Below, piece after piece: positions 17,437 to 28,413 of a stretch of DNA of 64,000 nucleotides (the first letter of the stretch is position 1; each line of letters opens with the position of its first letter). The stretch is from Planctomycetota bacterium (GTDB taxonomy: Bacteria > Planctomycetota > Phycisphaerae > Phycisphaerales > UBA1924). The stretch spans positions 1-64,000 of the forward strand of contig JAJRPN010000037.1 in NCBI GenBank assembly GCA_024280755.1, in the 5' to 3' direction. The position numbers were made by a program, and so were the translations under genes. A model generated the notes under the pieces. It had not been told where the DNA came from, did not search any database, and saw only the letters and a list, made by a program, of their open reading frames with translations.

Positions 17437-17706
17437 TTACTTACGCAAGCCGAGACGCTTGATCGTATCTTGATACGCTGCACGGTCGGTGCGTGCGATG
17501 TATCGGAGGAGTTTGTTTCTTCGTGAAACCATCATGACCAAGCCTCGGCGGTTATGGGCATCACCCTTGTTTTCTTTGAGGTGTGTCGCAACCTGCTTGA
17601 TGCGTGCGGTCAACAAAGCAATCTGGACTTCAGGTGAACCTGAATCGCCCTCTTTGCGTCCGAAATCTTTGATGATTTGTGCTTTTTCTTCTACTGGTAA
17701 TGGCAT
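17437..17706 (-). CDS. rpsO: 30S ribosomal protein S15
   Basis: An 89-residue protein of exactly the usual length. It contains [38 protein letters not shown] and [20 protein letters not shown], all conserved S15 segments that bind 16S rRNA helices 20-22 in the small subunit platform. The start has a strong GGAAGG sequence upstream. It is followed by its own terminator and then by pnp in the same direction. Confidence 0.98.
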   Translation of the reverse strand: MPLPVEEKAQIIKDFGRKEGDSGSPEVQIALLTARIKQVATHLKENKGDAHNRRGLVMMVSRRNKLLRYIARTDRAAYQDTIKRLGLRK

Positions 17707-17922
17707 GGTTCTTTTCCTTCCGCCGCGTGCTTAGAAGTGGGAACACCCCACCGCTCGAGCCGCCGACCTGTGATGACTGATCACATGATTGTAATCAGTT
17801 GATAATAGTAGCCCACAGAGTGATTGTTTCGCTCGATTCTTGGGTTCTTGGGGACGATATTTGGCTCTAAATCACGATTTTGTCAATCTCTGAGGCTTTA
17901 CGAGAACCAAACGGGCTTGGGG

Positions 17923-18507
17923 ATGGACAATACCTGTGCGATGAATATTGAACACCGCCAACCCGTTGAGATTCTGAGCGAGTTGCTGGTGCTGCAAGCT
18001 CAAGGGGGCGATCGTGAAGCGTTGGCCGAGTTGGTCGACCTTTGGTCACCCAAGCTCAATGCTAGAGCCTATTGGCTTACACGCGATTCCGAGGGGGCAC
18101 TTGAGGTTGCTCAAGAGGCATGGATCGGGATCGCTCGTGGATTGTGTTCACTCAAAGACCCATCCCGCTTTGGTGCTTGGTCGATGCGCATTGTGCATCA
18201 TAAAGCTGCGGACTGGATCAAAGCACGAACCAAGGATCGGGCGATGCAATCTCGGTTACAAGAATCGACTCCCCCGCATAGCCAAGATCGGGCAACGGAT
18301 GATGATCAGGTCATCCGCGATGCCATCGGGCACCTTGAACCCAAGCTCCGTGATGTGGTGTACCTGTTTTATATGGATAACTGCCCACTTGAGCAGGTGG
18401 CTGGGGTGCTCAATATTCCAATGGGCACCGCCAAGACCCGGCTCAAACGGGCCCGCACAAAGCTCAAACCCATTCTCAAACAACTCCTCGAAAGGAACAC
18501 GAAATGA
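17923..18507 (+). CDS. RNA polymerase ECF-type sigma factor
   Basis: About 194 residues. Region 2 appears as ALAELVDLWSPKLNARAYWLTR ... ALEVAQEAWIGIARGL ... RFGAWSMRIVHHKAADWIK, and region 4 as HLEPKLRDVVYLFYMDNCPLEQVAGVLNIP and MGTAKTRLKRARTKL. The start at 17923 (MDNTCAM) or 17941 (MNIEHRQ) is uncertain; the in-frame ATG at 17824 would add an unrelated leader. The stop overlaps the next start in ATGA, so this factor and the small membrane protein are co-translated, an arrangement typical of a sigma factor and its membrane-bound regulator. Confidence 0.85.
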   Translation: MDNTCAMNIEHRQPVEILSELLVLQAQGGDREALAELVDLWSPKLNARAYWLTRDSEGALEVAQEAWIGIARGLCSLKDPSRFGAWSMRIVHHKAADWIKARTKDRAMQSRLQESTPPHSQDRATDDDQVIRDAIGHLEPKLRDVVYLFYMDNCPLEQVAGVLNIPMGTAKTRLKRARTKLKPILKQLLERNTK

Positions 18508-18857
18508 CTGATATGAATGATCTCGATGAAAAAATTCGCAAAGCACTCAGCCGCAACGATGCCGCGATGATCGGCAACCCCAACGATGGGCTTCGGCTCG
18601 ACGAACAGGTGCTTGGCGTGTTTCGAAGCGGGAACCGTTTTATGAATGCAATCGCCATGATTTTCACATTCGTATTCTTTGGGCTGGCGATCTACTGCAT
18701 TGTGCGTTTCTTTGCGACTGATGTCACCAAAGAACTCATTGCATGGGGGATCGGGTTCGGCACCTGCGCCTTGGCAGTGAGCATGCTCAAGTTGTGGTTC
18801 TGGATGGAGATGCAGCGGCTCGCGGTGACGCGTGAGGTCAAGCGGGTCGAACTATGA
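18504..18857 (+). CDS. Small two-helix membrane protein coupled to an ECF sigma factor
   Basis: A 117-residue protein with a charged N-terminus (MNDLDEKIRKALSRNDA) followed by two hydrophobic helices at about residues 49-67 and 78-95 and a basic tail. The N-terminus and context resemble the uncharacterised planctomycete family annotated DUF6768, which I recall occurring next to sigma factors. It may act as an anti-sigma factor or membrane tether. The ATG overlaps the sigma-factor stop by 4 bp. There is no classic zinc anti-sigma motif (HxxxCxxC), so inhibition would work differently if it exists. Confidence 0.6.
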   Translation: MTDMNDLDEKIRKALSRNDAAMIGNPNDGLRLDEQVLGVFRSGNRFMNAIAMIFTFVFFGLAIYCIVRFFATDVTKELIAWGIGFGTCALAVSMLKLWFWMEMQRLAVTREVKRVEL

Positions 18858-18975
18858 ACCGCTCGCTTGCTCCAAGAGCTTGCTGCGAAATAAATCAGCC
18901 AGAAATGAACCGAGACGACCATCTTTCTTTCCACGCTCGATGCCTATTGGCTTCGAGCTTTCTACCCTTCACTCG

Positions 18976-21729
18976 ATGAACGAGATCCCCTTCGATTACA
19001 GCAACGAATCACCCGATGACTACGCCGCCAATGCGTCTAGCGATGGGCATGATGCCCAGGTGCCAATCGATGAAATCCCAGATTTCATGCCTCCACCAGA
19101 AAATGAGCCTGAGCAATCAACCCAGCCCGCTGGCGATCCGATTACCGACGGGCTCACCCCCGCCCAAAAACAGGCTGTGCTGCACACAGAAGGCCCGTTG
19201 TTGATCTTGGCTGCTGCCGGCTCTGGCAAAACGCGGGTGATCACGCGCCGGATCGCACAAATCATCAAGCAAGGGACACCGCCTTGGAGCATCCTGGCAT
19301 TGACCTTTACCAACAAGGCAGCCGGCGAAATGCGTGAACGGGTGACTGTTCAAATCTGTGGCCCGCAACCTCCAGCACAACGCGGCCCAGATGGAGAAGT
19401 GATCAAACAACGAGTCGATCCGCGTATGCGTGGATTGACAATCACAACTTTCCATAGCTTGTGCGCCCGGCTGCTTCGTCGATACGCCGAGCGTGCCAAC
19501 ATCCCTGGGCTCAAGGCCGACTACACGATTTATGACAGCTCCGATCAGATGGCATCGATGAAGCGGGTACTTAAGGACATGGGCTTGCAGGCGACAAACT
19601 GGCCACCAAGAACGGTGCTTTCTGCGATTTCGAATGCGAAGAACGAGCTGCAAGATGCCAAGAAGTATGAGGCCAATGCGTTTGATTACTACTCTAAGCA
19701 GATCGCCAAGATCTTCATCAAATACGAGGCCAAGCTCAAACAAGCAGGAGCGATCGACTTTGATGACCTGCTCTTGTACACCGTCAAAATTCTCGAAACC
19801 AACCCGGATATTTGTTCAGAGCTGGCATCGCGTTGGCGGTATGTGTTGATTGATGAATATCAGGATACCAACTCGGTTCAGTTTCGGCTGACCTCGTTGT
19901 TGACCAGTGCCCCTGCACCCTTGCCCGGTATGGAGCACGAAAAACATTTGCCCAATATCTGTGTGGTTGGCGATCCAGACCAGGCGATCTATGGCTGGCG
20001 AGGAGCGGACATCTCGAACATCCTCGACTTTGAAGATCACTACCCTGGCGCGAAAACGATCTTGCTTGGCGAGAACTTCCGGTCGACGGAATATATCTTG
20101 GCAGCAGCCGACACATTGATCAAGAAGAACGACAAACGACGCGACAAACCCTTGTATACAAGCTCTGAAGGTGGCGAGCCGATCACAGTCATCCGAGTGA
20201 ACGACGAACGCCATGAGGGTGATCTGGTAACAGATTACTTCCAACGCCTCAATACGGACGAGGGGATCGAGTGGAAAGATATGGCGGTGTTCTATCGCAC
20301 CAATGCCCTCTCACGGATCATCGAAGATTCGATGCGGACCGCTGGGATTCCATACAAAATCGCCCGAGGCACCGCGTTCTTCGATCGCGAAGAGATCAAG
20401 ACAGCGCTTTCATACTTGCGAATCGTCGCCAACCAGGCAGACGGTGTATCGCTCTTGCGTGTAGTCAACAAACCAACGCGAGGGATCGGCAAGACCACGC
20501 TCGATGTGATCCAGAACGCTGCCATCCGCGCGAACATCACGCTCTTTGAAGGGCTCTCGCGATCCAAAGAGCTCGGGCTTTCGCCAAGAGCTGCCGCATC
20601 GATCGATAAGTTCGTCACGATGATCAATGAATGGACCGGCGAAGGATCGTTCATGGGCGCGAGCGTTGCCAGCACGCTTCACGAACTCGTCGAACGAGTA
20701 GTCACCGAATCCGGACTCGAAAAACACTACAAAAAGCAGGCCAAAGCAAGTGGGGCAGAGTCGGACGAGGAACGGCTCGACAACCTGAGTGAACTGATTA
20801 CCTCCGCACGCGACTTCGAACGCGAATATGACCCGGCGGACGACCCGGCTGCATTTACAGATCCCCAATCGGCGAGTGATGGCGAGATCGGAAAAGTGCC
20901 CGAACTACTCGCGATGCTTCGGGCGTATCTCGAATCGGTTGCCCTTGTTGCCGATGCCGACGCGGTGGATACAACATCGGGCAGCGTCACGCTGATGACA
21001 CTTCACGCTTCAAAGGGCTTGGAGTTCCCAGCCGTCGCGATGATCGCGCTCGAAGAAGGAACGCTGCCGCACTCGCGGGCGAATGAATCGCAGGCAGAAC
21101 TCGAAGAAGAACGCCGACTCGCATTCGTAGGCATCACGAGGGCGATGAAATATCTGCAAATCACCTCCGCAAACAGACGGACCGTGCGCGGGATGACCGA
21201 ACGCACAATCCCATCACGATTCCTCGGCGAGATCGGATCGCTCGGGATTATCCAATCCGATCATACCGATGCAGACTTTGGCGCAGGTGAATATGACGAC
21301 GCATTCGAGTCGGGGCGTGGATCGGGGGGGGCTTCGAGCGGCTCATTCCGCAAGGGCTCGTTCTCGCAGTTCAGTCCCGCAGGCTCGGCCAAGCACAAGG
21401 CTGATCTCGAACGGATCGATCGAGCCCGCGATCAACGGCTCGCCAATGTCGTCCCACGCAAAACGCTCTCACACAAAACCGCACCGCCAAGACCGAGCAT
21501 CGCTAGCAGTATGAGCAGCACAGGCGGCGGTACATCTGAGGCTTCAAATAAAGGGCAAGACGCCACCGCAGCCTACCCGCAAGGCTCGATCGTCCGCCAT
21601 CCCCAGTTCGGCGAAGGCACCGTCATGAAAACCACCGGCGGCTCAAACGCACGCGTGATCATCGAGTTTAAATCGGTCGGACGCAAGACCCTGGTCCTCG
21701 AATACGCAAGGCTCAAGCGGGTTCGATGA
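18976..21729 (+). CDS. UvrD/PcrA-type superfamily 1 DNA helicase
   Basis: A 917-residue 3'-5' helicase for repair and replication restart. Motifs are in order: Q motif LTPAQKQAVLHTEGPLLILAAAG-type with Walker A AAGSGKT (about residues 80-86), motif Ia ALTFTNKAAGEMRERV, motif II LIDEYQDTN, motif III VVGDPDQAIYGWRGAD, motif IV ENFRSTEYIL, motif V TLMTLHASKGLEFPAV, motif VI EERRLAFVGITRAM. The C-terminus has the PcrA-type Tudor-like tail (GSIVRHPQFGEGTVMKTTGG). About 58 acidic residues precede the helicase core. The start at 18976 is backed by TACCCT at 18963-18968, seven bases upstream. Assignment between uvrD and pcrA is a matter of naming. Confidence 0.93.
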   Translation: MNEIPFDYSNESPDDYAANASSDGHDAQVPIDEIPDFMPPPENEPEQSTQPAGDPITDGLTPAQKQAVLHTEGPLLILAAAGSGKTRVITRRIAQIIKQGTPPWSILALTFTNKAAGEMRERVTVQICGPQPPAQRGPDGEVIKQRVDPRMRGLTITTFHSLCARLLRRYAERANIPGLKADYTIYDSSDQMASMKRVLKDMGLQATNWPPRTVLSAISNAKNELQDAKKYEANAFDYYSKQIAKIFIKYEAKLKQAGAIDFDDLLLYTVKILETNPDICSELASRWRYVLIDEYQDTNSVQFRLTSLLTSAPAPLPGMEHEKHLPNICVVGDPDQAIYGWRGADISNILDFEDHYPGAKTILLGENFRSTEYILAAADTLIKKNDKRRDKPLYTSSEGGEPITVIRVNDERHEGDLVTDYFQRLNTDEGIEWKDMAVFYRTNALSRIIEDSMRTAGIPYKIARGTAFFDREEIKTALSYLRIVANQADGVSLLRVVNKPTRGIGKTTLDVIQNAAIRANITLFEGLSRSKELGLSPRAAASIDKFVTMINEWTGEGSFMGASVASTLHELVERVVTESGLEKHYKKQAKASGAESDEERLDNLSELITSARDFEREYDPADDPAAFTDPQSASDGEIGKVPELLAMLRAYLESVALVADADAVDTTSGSVTLMTLHASKGLEFPAVAMIALEEGTLPHSRANESQAELEEERRLAFVGITRAMKYLQITSANRRTVRGMTERTIPSRFLGEIGSLGIIQSDHTDADFGAGEYDDAFESGRGSGGASSGSFRKGSFSQFSPAGSAKHKADLERIDRARDQRLANVVPRKTLSHKTAPPRPSIASSMSSTGGGTSEASNKGQDATAAYPQGSIVRHPQFGEGTVMKTTGGSNARVIIEFKSVGRKTLVLEYARLKRVR

Positions 21730-21731
21730 CG

Positions 21732-22196
21732 CTATTCTGGAAATATGTCTACTAAAGGTCTTTTACGAATTATATCTTCGCGCAAGCCTGGGACTATGTT
21801 CTCAATCATTTCCTGTATGGTGTTGATATCATTTTGGAGCCTTATGTCTGACTCAGTACTGAACCCCCAAGGTTGAGAATGTTCTGCGATAGCCTTTGTC
21901 TTCCCTCGTATAACTTCAAGCTTTGCAACTCTAGAATCATCCCTGTCAACAATTCGGATCTTGTAAATTGCGCTATACACTTCCGATGCTACGACCATCT
22001 TGTCACCTCTTTCAATAACGGCCGTTCGCAATCGTCGATACTGAGAAAATAGCTGAGAATACGAATCAGCAAGCCGATCAAGATAGTGAGACTCACGATT
22101 AAAGTGAAAAATTGCAACTGATCCGGCCAGACCTATCCCTCCGCTAAAGGCTGCTATCAGTGCACCTGCAATAAATGACCCTAGATCAATACTCAA
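21732..22196 (-). CDS. AT-rich small membrane protein coupled to the membrane NTPase gene
   Basis: About 154 residues with an N-terminal hydrophobic glycine-rich helix (FIAGALIAAFSGGIGLAGSVAIF) and a soluble, probably helical cytoplasmic part. No family is recognised. The preferred start is TTG at 22196, with AGGAG six bases upstream placed just after the upstream stop; the ATG at 22229 would overlap the previous gene by 20 bp. The base composition is visibly more AT-rich than neighbouring genes, suggesting recent acquisition. It lies 13 bp downstream of the NTPase gene, so a joint function is likely. Confidence 0.5.
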   Translation of the reverse strand: MSIDLGSFIAGALIAAFSGGIGLAGSVAIFHFNRESHYLDRLADSYSQLFSQYRRLRTAVIERGDKMVVASEVYSAIYKIRIVDRDDSRVAKLEVIRGKTKAIAEHSQPWGFSTESDIRLQNDINTIQEMIENIVPGLREDIIRKRPLVDIFPE

Positions 22197-22209
22197 AACA
22201 ATCTCCTTT

Positions 22210-23817
22210 TTACGCCGGCCGAATCCCACGCTGAAGTTGCATCACCCGTTCGGTTTCTTCGCGTTTGACATAATCGAGCGTATGGCGAGCGATCTTCCAA
22301 CTCCCGTCCTCGGCCGTCACGCTGGCACAGTGTTCGCTCAAGCATCGGTACATAAACTTGAACGCATCGCGAGGCTGTTGCATCGCGCCGAGGGCATCGA
22401 CCAGATCATTCCGCGTCACATCTTGGTTAAATAGATCAATTAGCGAGATCGGATCAGAACTCGCAGGCCGACAGACGCCCAGCCGAGCGTTGCATAGGTC
22501 GTAGAGCATGGCTCCGGTCCAGCTTAAGCGTTCGATCATGTTCTGTTTGTCGAGCCGAGCTTCTTGGAAGAACGCGCTGGATTCTTTGAACAACGCATGA
22601 CGCAACTCGATCGGCAAGAGCATCTTGATGCCTACCGATTCGAGCTGAAGGAACTTATTGTTCAACATCGGCCAGATGATCGAACGCATCTTGTCCGTGT
22701 CCCCATTGACGAGCGTTGGCTCATCGACACGGTCGATGACGATGAGGATGCCAGTAAATCCAAAGGCTTCGATAACGCGTTTGAGCCTTGCAAACATGGC
22801 GTATCGCTGTTCGTCCGAATCGCCGGTGGGCAGTTCGCCCGAGTTGAGCACCGATCGTGGCATGCGCCGGATCGACCCGAGATAGCCGGCCATCGGGCGG
22901 TTGATCATGCGGAGTTGTTTGGACAACTTACCCGCAACACGGTTGACAACCAAACGGTCGAGCAAGAACGCCTTGACTAACAGCGCACCCCACAAAAGAA
23001 ATAAGATCCCAGATCCGATATCGGTGGTCGTCGCGAGCGCACCATCAAAGCCGGCATAGATCCGTGCCCATAAAAAGAGGGCGACTGATGGAATCCACCC
23101 GATCCAGAGCCCCAGAACGACAAACACGCCCAGGCCGCCGGCTTGCAATCGCAAGAGTTGACGAAGGAGTGTGGTGCGTTGTCCGGTTGGATCGTTGGTG
23201 TCGTATACCGCTTGGAGCATCAGTAAATCTTGACGGACCGTTGCGGGCAGCTTGCGTGTTTTTTTGGCGAGGGCGATTGTGGAGTCATCGCCTAAGTTCG
23301 CTGGCGGCGGATTGGTCGGCCCGGGCAAGATCGCGTTGAGCACACGCCCAGTCCCGATACTGATCATGGCATCCATATGATCGACAAGACGCATATCACC
23401 AAACGGGTTTTTGTCCCCCTTCACCCCAGACTGCTTCTTGTATTTATCGAGCGACGCATTCAAATCATCATACGGGATCATGAAGAGTTTTCGATCTGGG
23501 TGCTCACGGTTGTGGCGATCGATTCGTCCCGCGATTTGTAGACGGATAGCGGTCTTGCCAGAGCCTTTCTCACCAAAGACAATCGAGGTGGATGGGCGTT
23601 CGAGTTCGCCCATGATTTTTTCAAAGTCTGAGTGCGTGCTCGGCGAGAGCGGTTTGGCGAGGGATTGATCCCCGGGCATCGCCTGGTCGGCAATTGAAGA
23701 GCGGGCGAGGTTTGGGTTGATCCCCATGCGGGCAAAGATCGAATCATGGCGGGCCTCTTCGCCTCGGAAGGGGTTTTCGGCAATCGACCAGTGTTCAAAG
23801 AACTGCGAAAGATTCAT
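22210..23817 (-). CDS. Membrane P-loop NTPase (KAP-like/AAA) of unknown role
   Basis: A 535-residue protein. Walker A is GEKGSGKT at residues 82-89; a Walker B-like strand GILIVIDRVDE is near residue 370. Between them lie two hydrophobic stretches (VFVVLGLWIGWIPSVALFLW and GSGILFLLWGALLVKAFLL), i.e. membrane helices inserted inside the NTPase domain, an arrangement reminiscent of KAP NTPases; membership is inferred, not certain. The start at 23817 follows GGAG by 8 nt. It precedes the AT-rich membrane-protein gene by 13 bp on the same strand. It could organise membrane-associated complexes, or act in defence; the sequence does not decide. Confidence 0.6.
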   Translation of the reverse strand: MNLSQFFEHWSIAENPFRGEEARHDSIFARMGINPNLARSSIADQAMPGDQSLAKPLSPSTHSDFEKIMGELERPSTSIVFGEKGSGKTAIRLQIAGRIDRHNREHPDRKLFMIPYDDLNASLDKYKKQSGVKGDKNPFGDMRLVDHMDAMISIGTGRVLNAILPGPTNPPPANLGDDSTIALAKKTRKLPATVRQDLLMLQAVYDTNDPTGQRTTLLRQLLRLQAGGLGVFVVLGLWIGWIPSVALFLWARIYAGFDGALATTTDIGSGILFLLWGALLVKAFLLDRLVVNRVAGKLSKQLRMINRPMAGYLGSIRRMPRSVLNSGELPTGDSDEQRYAMFARLKRVIEAFGFTGILIVIDRVDEPTLVNGDTDKMRSIIWPMLNNKFLQLESVGIKMLLPIELRHALFKESSAFFQEARLDKQNMIERLSWTGAMLYDLCNARLGVCRPASSDPISLIDLFNQDVTRNDLVDALGAMQQPRDAFKFMYRCLSEHCASVTAEDGSWKIARHTLDYVKREETERVMQLQRGIRPA

Positions 23818-24162
23818 CCAAATGGCTCCATAGGGCACTCAAGGGGGGACGGTTTATGATAGAGGACCATCGACCAGATGACACACCTGTCTGGATTGAT
23901 CCCAGTGAACCAAAGCAGGAATATTGATCGTTCCCTACCAGGCCAATCGACCTCTTCTCCTATCCATGCTTCCCAAACACCTGCATTTTCCCTCGCATCA
24001 GACGCGCAATCATCGCTCATTTCTGATAGAATCACTTATATCAACCCGCTGGAGGATTCGGCGGGGTTTCAACATTTGACGCTCAGGATCAAGCTGAGGG
24101 ATAGAATCCCCCACTACCCCAGGCGTTCATAAAGACCAGCCGACACGGAGGTTGCGCTGATT
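23818..24162. other. Divergent intergenic region upstream of smc
   Basis: No gene is seen. Two GATAGAATC motifs (24026-24034 and 24100-24108) resemble -10 elements, and a TTGACG at 24076 could be a -35, but the spacing (20 bp) is long. A GGAGG sequence at 24145-24151 precedes the smc start. Confidence 0.4.
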
Positions 24163-27100
24163 ATGACTCAAACAATTACCCCCCCTCTATCTGATCAAAG
24201 CCCCCTCGCACCTGCCTCAAACAGCGAGCAGGCAACTCTTACCCGCGCAGCAGGGCTTAAGCTCTCCTCCCTCACTGTCAACGGCTTCAAATCCTTCGCA
24301 GACAAAACAACCTTCAACTTCTCCGACCCAATCACCGGCATTGTCGGACCAAACGGGTGTGGCAAATCCAATGTTGTCGACGCGATCAAATGGGTTCTGG
24401 GCGAACGCTCCTCTAAATCCTTGCGTGGCAAAGAAATGATCGATGTGATCTTCGCAGGCTCCGCCGGGCGTAAACCCTCAGGCATGGCCTCCGTCACCCT
24501 GACCTTCGAAAACCCAAAGCTCACCAAAGAACTGATCGCTTCCCTCTCCGACAATGCTGGTACAGCCGCCCCAATCGAAGATCCAATTATCGAAGCCGTT
24601 GAAGAGGCGATCGAAGAACCAGCCAAAGCAGCAGTTGAGGATTCGACCGACTCCACCATCGAAGATTCCCAAGAGCAACCTGAAGAATCACCCGCCGAGC
24701 AGGTTCATGCTTCTCAAGAAGACGCTGAGCGAGCAGCCGAAGAAGGTGAATCTGAAGCCGCTGCCATCATCTCGCAACGCTCGCGCATCGGGCGTCCATT
24801 ACCCATCGATGCCGATGTCGTCGCGGTTGAACGCAGGCTCTATCGCGATGGCAAATCCAAGTACATCATCAACGGCCGAACCGCCCGTTTAAAAGACATC
24901 CGCGATCTCTTCCTCGATACCGGCATCGGTGCGGATGCATACTCGATTATCGAACAGGGCAAGGTCGATCGGATGCTCTTGGCATCGCCAATGGAACGCC
25001 GAGTGATCTTTGAAGAGGCTGCCGGGATTGCCAAATATCGTCAGCGCCGAGTCGAAGCGACCCGCAAGCTCGAAAAGACCGAGACCAACCTTGTCCGCAC
25101 CCGCGAACAGCTCGACTCGACCGAACGCCGACTCCGCCTAGTCAAAGGACAAGCAAGCAAGGCCCGTCGATTCCAAGAACTCGACGACGAGTATCGTTCT
25201 CTGCGCATGGCCCTTGCATTTGAACTCTACGACGATATCCGCCGTCGGCTCGAAGGACTGACCTCCCAGATCGCTTCATTAGAAGACGAACGCGCCCGCA
25301 CCGAAGAAGCACTCCGCCAAGCCGAAGCTGAATCGAACGAAGCAAACGAACTCCATCACCAACGCACCCGCGCCCTGCGCGAGATCGAAGCATTGCTCAC
25401 CAAAGCCCGCCACCAGGCCGAATCTGCCCAACAACGCAGCGAGATGACTATTCGGGCCATCGAAGAAGCCGCCCGCTCGGTCGAGGTCGAAACCACCCGG
25501 CTCGCAGATTCAAACGAGAAACTCGTCGCCCTCGATGCAACATTAGTCAACCACCAACAAGCGGTCAAAACCCTTGCCCGCCAGCTTGAAACCGCCGAAA
25601 CTACCCTAAGTCAGGCCAACGAGATTAAGCTCGAATCGGCACGCACCTCAACCACCCACCGCCAAACCCTCGATGAATCTCGCGCCACCTGCGCCTCGAT
25701 CGAACGCGAACATGCAACCCTGCTCACCCGCGTCCAATCCGACGACCGCAGACTCGAAGCGATCAAAGAGCAAGGATCGAAACTCAGCGCACGCTGCGAT
25801 GAACTCGATTCCAGCCGCGACAATGCGAGTACCCAGATCGGCGAAGCTTCGATCCGCATTGATGTCCTCTACACACGCATTGAATCGCTCCAATCTAAGC
25901 TCGATGCGATCACCTCGCACGAAGAACGCGTCGGCGACGCCCGCTCACAACTCGCCGAACTCGTCGACACCCTCGACGAACAACGCGTTCGCCTCGAAAC
26001 CCGCCATTCAACCCTCGAAGAAATGGTCAAGTCTCGCGTAGGACTCGACGACGCGGTCCGCGAAGTGCTCGATCGCAAAGAACACGGCCAAGGGTTCACA
26101 GGCATCATCGGGCCGTTGGCCGAACTCATCGAAGTACCCGCAGAACACGCATCACAAATCGAAGCGGCACTCGAAGACGCGCTCCAATCTGTAGTTGTCG
26201 AATCAATCTCGGCCATGCCCACTGCTGATGAACTCGCGACCCTTCCCGGTCGCGTCACCTTCTTGCCATTCGCTGGGCTTGATGATTCACTCGTTCCATC
26301 TGATCTCGCGATCAACCAACTCACCGCCATCGCCGGCCCACGCCTCACGCGCCTGCGCACATTGGTCAGCTCTCGTAACAACGACCCACGCGTCGAAGCT
26401 CTGCTCGATCGTGTACTTTCGACAACACTGCTAGTCGCCGATCTCGACACCGCGATGCTTCTTGCAGCCGGGCCATTGCGTGCGGTCCAAGCACGGTTCG
26501 TCACCAAAGCAGGCACCGTCATCGAGCCCGATGGGCGTGTGTGTGCGGGCCCTGCCAATGATTCGCAAGCTGCCGGGCTGCTCGCGCGTCGCGCCGAACT
26601 CGACGAACTCTCTACTTCACTCACAACCCACCTCGCCGAGTTTGAAGCCAAGCGTGATGAGTTGGAATCAGTCGACGCCAACGCGGCCAAGCTCGCCGAG
26701 CAACGCTCGACGCTGCACAGTTCGGTTGGATCGGCGAAACAAGAACTCGTCCAAGATCAGCACACGCTCGATCGCCATCAATCCGATCTCGATCGGCTCA
26801 CCCGCGAAATCGAACGCACCAACGACGAACAATCCTCGATCAGCTCACGCATCGAAGAAATCATCACCGAGCGCACAAATCTCACCGATCGCGCAACCAA
26901 AATCGAAGGCCTGCTCACCGAACAACAAACACGCGCACAAAGCGCACAAAATCAACTCGTCGCCATCGAAAAAACACTCGAAGATGCCAACGAGAAGGTC
27001 TCGACCGCTCGCGTTCAAACCTCGACACTCGGCGAGCAACTCCGCTCCGAGCAACGCCAGCACAACGCCACCCAAAGCAACCGCGACGAAACCGAACGCC

Positions 27101-28383
27101 AAACCGCACTCGCTCAGCGCCACATCGAACGCACCGTCGCCATCCTCGACGAACACCAACGCGTTGCCAAGGAATCGATCGAACAAGAAAAAGAAGCCCA
27201 CGCCCAGATCGAGACCTACGAAGAAGACGCCGCGACCAAGCTTACCCTTGTACGCGAAAACGCCGAACGCGTCCGCGAAATCAACGATCGGCTTGCAACT
27301 GTCCGCGATATGGCCGAGGCTTTCCAGCGAGACTTCCACGCCATCGAACTCGCAAGACGCGAAACCGAAGTCAAACGCGAAAACATCGAAGAACGAACCC
27401 TCGAAGATCTAGGCATGGATCTCGTCTTCGACTACCCAGAGTATCGCCACATGATGATCGATGGGCATGACGAGCCCGACGCCATCACGGTCGAACGCGT
27501 CGAGATCGACCCGACCCAAGCCCGCGTCAATGTCCTCAAATCTGAGATCAAAAAGCTCGGCAATGTCAACCTCAACTCGATCGAAGAAGAATCAAACCTC
27601 TCCGAACGCAACGAGGACCTGATCACTCAGGTCAAGGACATCGACGAGGCACGCATCAAGCTCGCAACCCTCATCGAGAAGCTCAATGTCGCCTCACGCA
27701 CAAACTTTGGCGAAGTCTTTGCATCTATCCAGCAAGAGTTTGGTGGACGCAACGGCATGTTCCGCAGACTCTTCGGCGGCGGACGCGCCGAAGTCCGGCT
27801 CATGCCACTCGTCAAAGAAATCGACGGGCAGAAAGTCGTCACCGACGAAATCGACCTGCTCGAATCGGGCATCGAAGTCATCGCCAAGCCACCAGGAAAA
27901 GAACCCCGCTCGATCAACCAGCTCTCTGGTGGCGAGAAGACCATGACCGCAGTCGCGATGCTTCTGGCAATCTTCCGATCCAAGCCAAGCTGCTTCTGCG
28001 TGCTTGACGAAGTCGATGCCGCACTCGACGAAGCCAATGTCGGACGGTTCTGCGCCACCCTCGATATCTTCGCCAAGCAATCCCGCTTCATCGTCATCAC
28101 CCATAACAAGCGAACCATGCAGGCCACCGATAAACTCTTCGGCGTCACCATGCAAGAACGAGGCGTCTCCAAACGCGTCGAGGTCCGGTTCGATCAAGTG
28201 GGCGAGGATGGGCATATCGATGCCAAGGCGGTCGCCAAAGCAAACAAAGATGCCAAACCCGAACAAGTGGCAGAACCAGAGATGTTTGAAGAGCCTGCAC
28301 CAACGCAGAACAAACCATCTGGCTCATTACGAGCAGCCTTGGCATCCATGCGAGAAAACGAGCCGGTCATCAAGGCCGAGTAG
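24163..28383 (+). CDS. smc: Chromosome segregation protein SMC
   Basis: A 1406-residue SMC ATPase (usual length about 1150-1200). The N-terminal half has GPNGCGKS (residues 62-69) and [14 protein letters not shown]; the C-terminal half has the ABC signature LSGGEK and Walker [14 protein letters not shown]. The hinge is around [15 protein letters not shown]. Long Glu/Arg/Ala-rich coiled coils flank it. Between residues about 121 and 220, right after the first ATPase strands and before [16 protein letters not shown], lies an acidic insertion of about 100 residues not typical for SMC. The protein should dimerise and compact origin regions with ScpA/ScpB, which are not in this window. A strong terminator follows. 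Confidence 0.96.
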   Translation: MTQTITPPLSDQSPLAPASNSEQATLTRAAGLKLSSLTVNGFKSFADKTTFNFSDPITGIVGPNGCGKSNVVDAIKWVLGERSSKSLRGKEMIDVIFAGSAGRKPSGMASVTLTFENPKLTKELIASLSDNAGTAAPIEDPIIEAVEEAIEEPAKAAVEDSTDSTIEDSQEQPEESPAEQVHASQEDAERAAEEGESEAAAIISQRSRIGRPLPIDADVVAVERRLYRDGKSKYIINGRTARLKDIRDLFLDTGIGADAYSIIEQGKVDRMLLASPMERRVIFEEAAGIAKYRQRRVEATRKLEKTETNLVRTREQLDSTERRLRLVKGQASKARRFQELDDEYRSLRMALAFELYDDIRRRLEGLTSQIASLEDERARTEEALRQAEAESNEANELHHQRTRALREIEALLTKARHQAESAQQRSEMTIRAIEEAARSVEVETTRLADSNEKLVALDATLVNHQQAVKTLARQLETAETTLSQANEIKLESARTSTTHRQTLDESRATCASIEREHATLLTRVQSDDRRLEAIKEQGSKLSARCDELDSSRDNASTQIGEASIRIDVLYTRIESLQSKLDAITSHEERVGDARSQLAELVDTLDEQRVRLETRHSTLEEMVKSRVGLDDAVREVLDRKEHGQGFTGIIGPLAELIEVPAEHASQIEAALEDALQSVVVESISAMPTADELATLPGRVTFLPFAGLDDSLVPSDLAINQLTAIAGPRLTRLRTLVSSRNNDPRVEALLDRVLSTTLLVADLDTAMLLAAGPLRAVQARFVTKAGTVIEPDGRVCAGPANDSQAAGLLARRAELDELSTSLTTHLAEFEAKRDELESVDANAAKLAEQRSTLHSSVGSAKQELVQDQHTLDRHQSDLDRLTREIERTNDEQSSISSRIEEIITERTNLTDRATKIEGLLTEQQTRAQSAQNQLVAIEKTLEDANEKVSTARVQTSTLGEQLRSEQRQHNATQSNRDETERQTALAQRHIERTVAILDEHQRVAKESIEQEKEAHAQIETYEEDAATKLTLVRENAERVREINDRLATVRDMAEAFQRDFHAIELARRETEVKRENIEERTLEDLGMDLVFDYPEYRHMMIDGHDEPDAITVERVEIDPTQARVNVLKSEIKKLGNVNLNSIEEESNLSERNEDLITQVKDIDEARIKLATLIEKLNVASRTNFGEVFASIQQEFGGRNGMFRRLFGGGRAEVRLMPLVKEIDGQKVVTDEIDLLESGIEVIAKPPGKEPRSINQLSGGEKTMTAVAMLLAIFRSKPSCFCVLDEVDAALDEANVGRFCATLDIFAKQSRFIVITHNKRTMQATDKLFGVTMQERGVSKRVEVRFDQVGEDGHIDAKAVAKANKDAKPEQVAEPEMFEEPAPTQNKPSGSLRAALASMRENEPVIKAE

Positions 28384-28413
28384 CTTGCTCCGCTCATCAA
28401 CTTGAATATGTAC

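Noticed and set aside
26462..27412. 316-residue ORF within smc
   Set aside because: Shadow frame of the SMC coiled coil with Ser/Lys/Pro/Asn-rich composition typical of out-of-frame reading.
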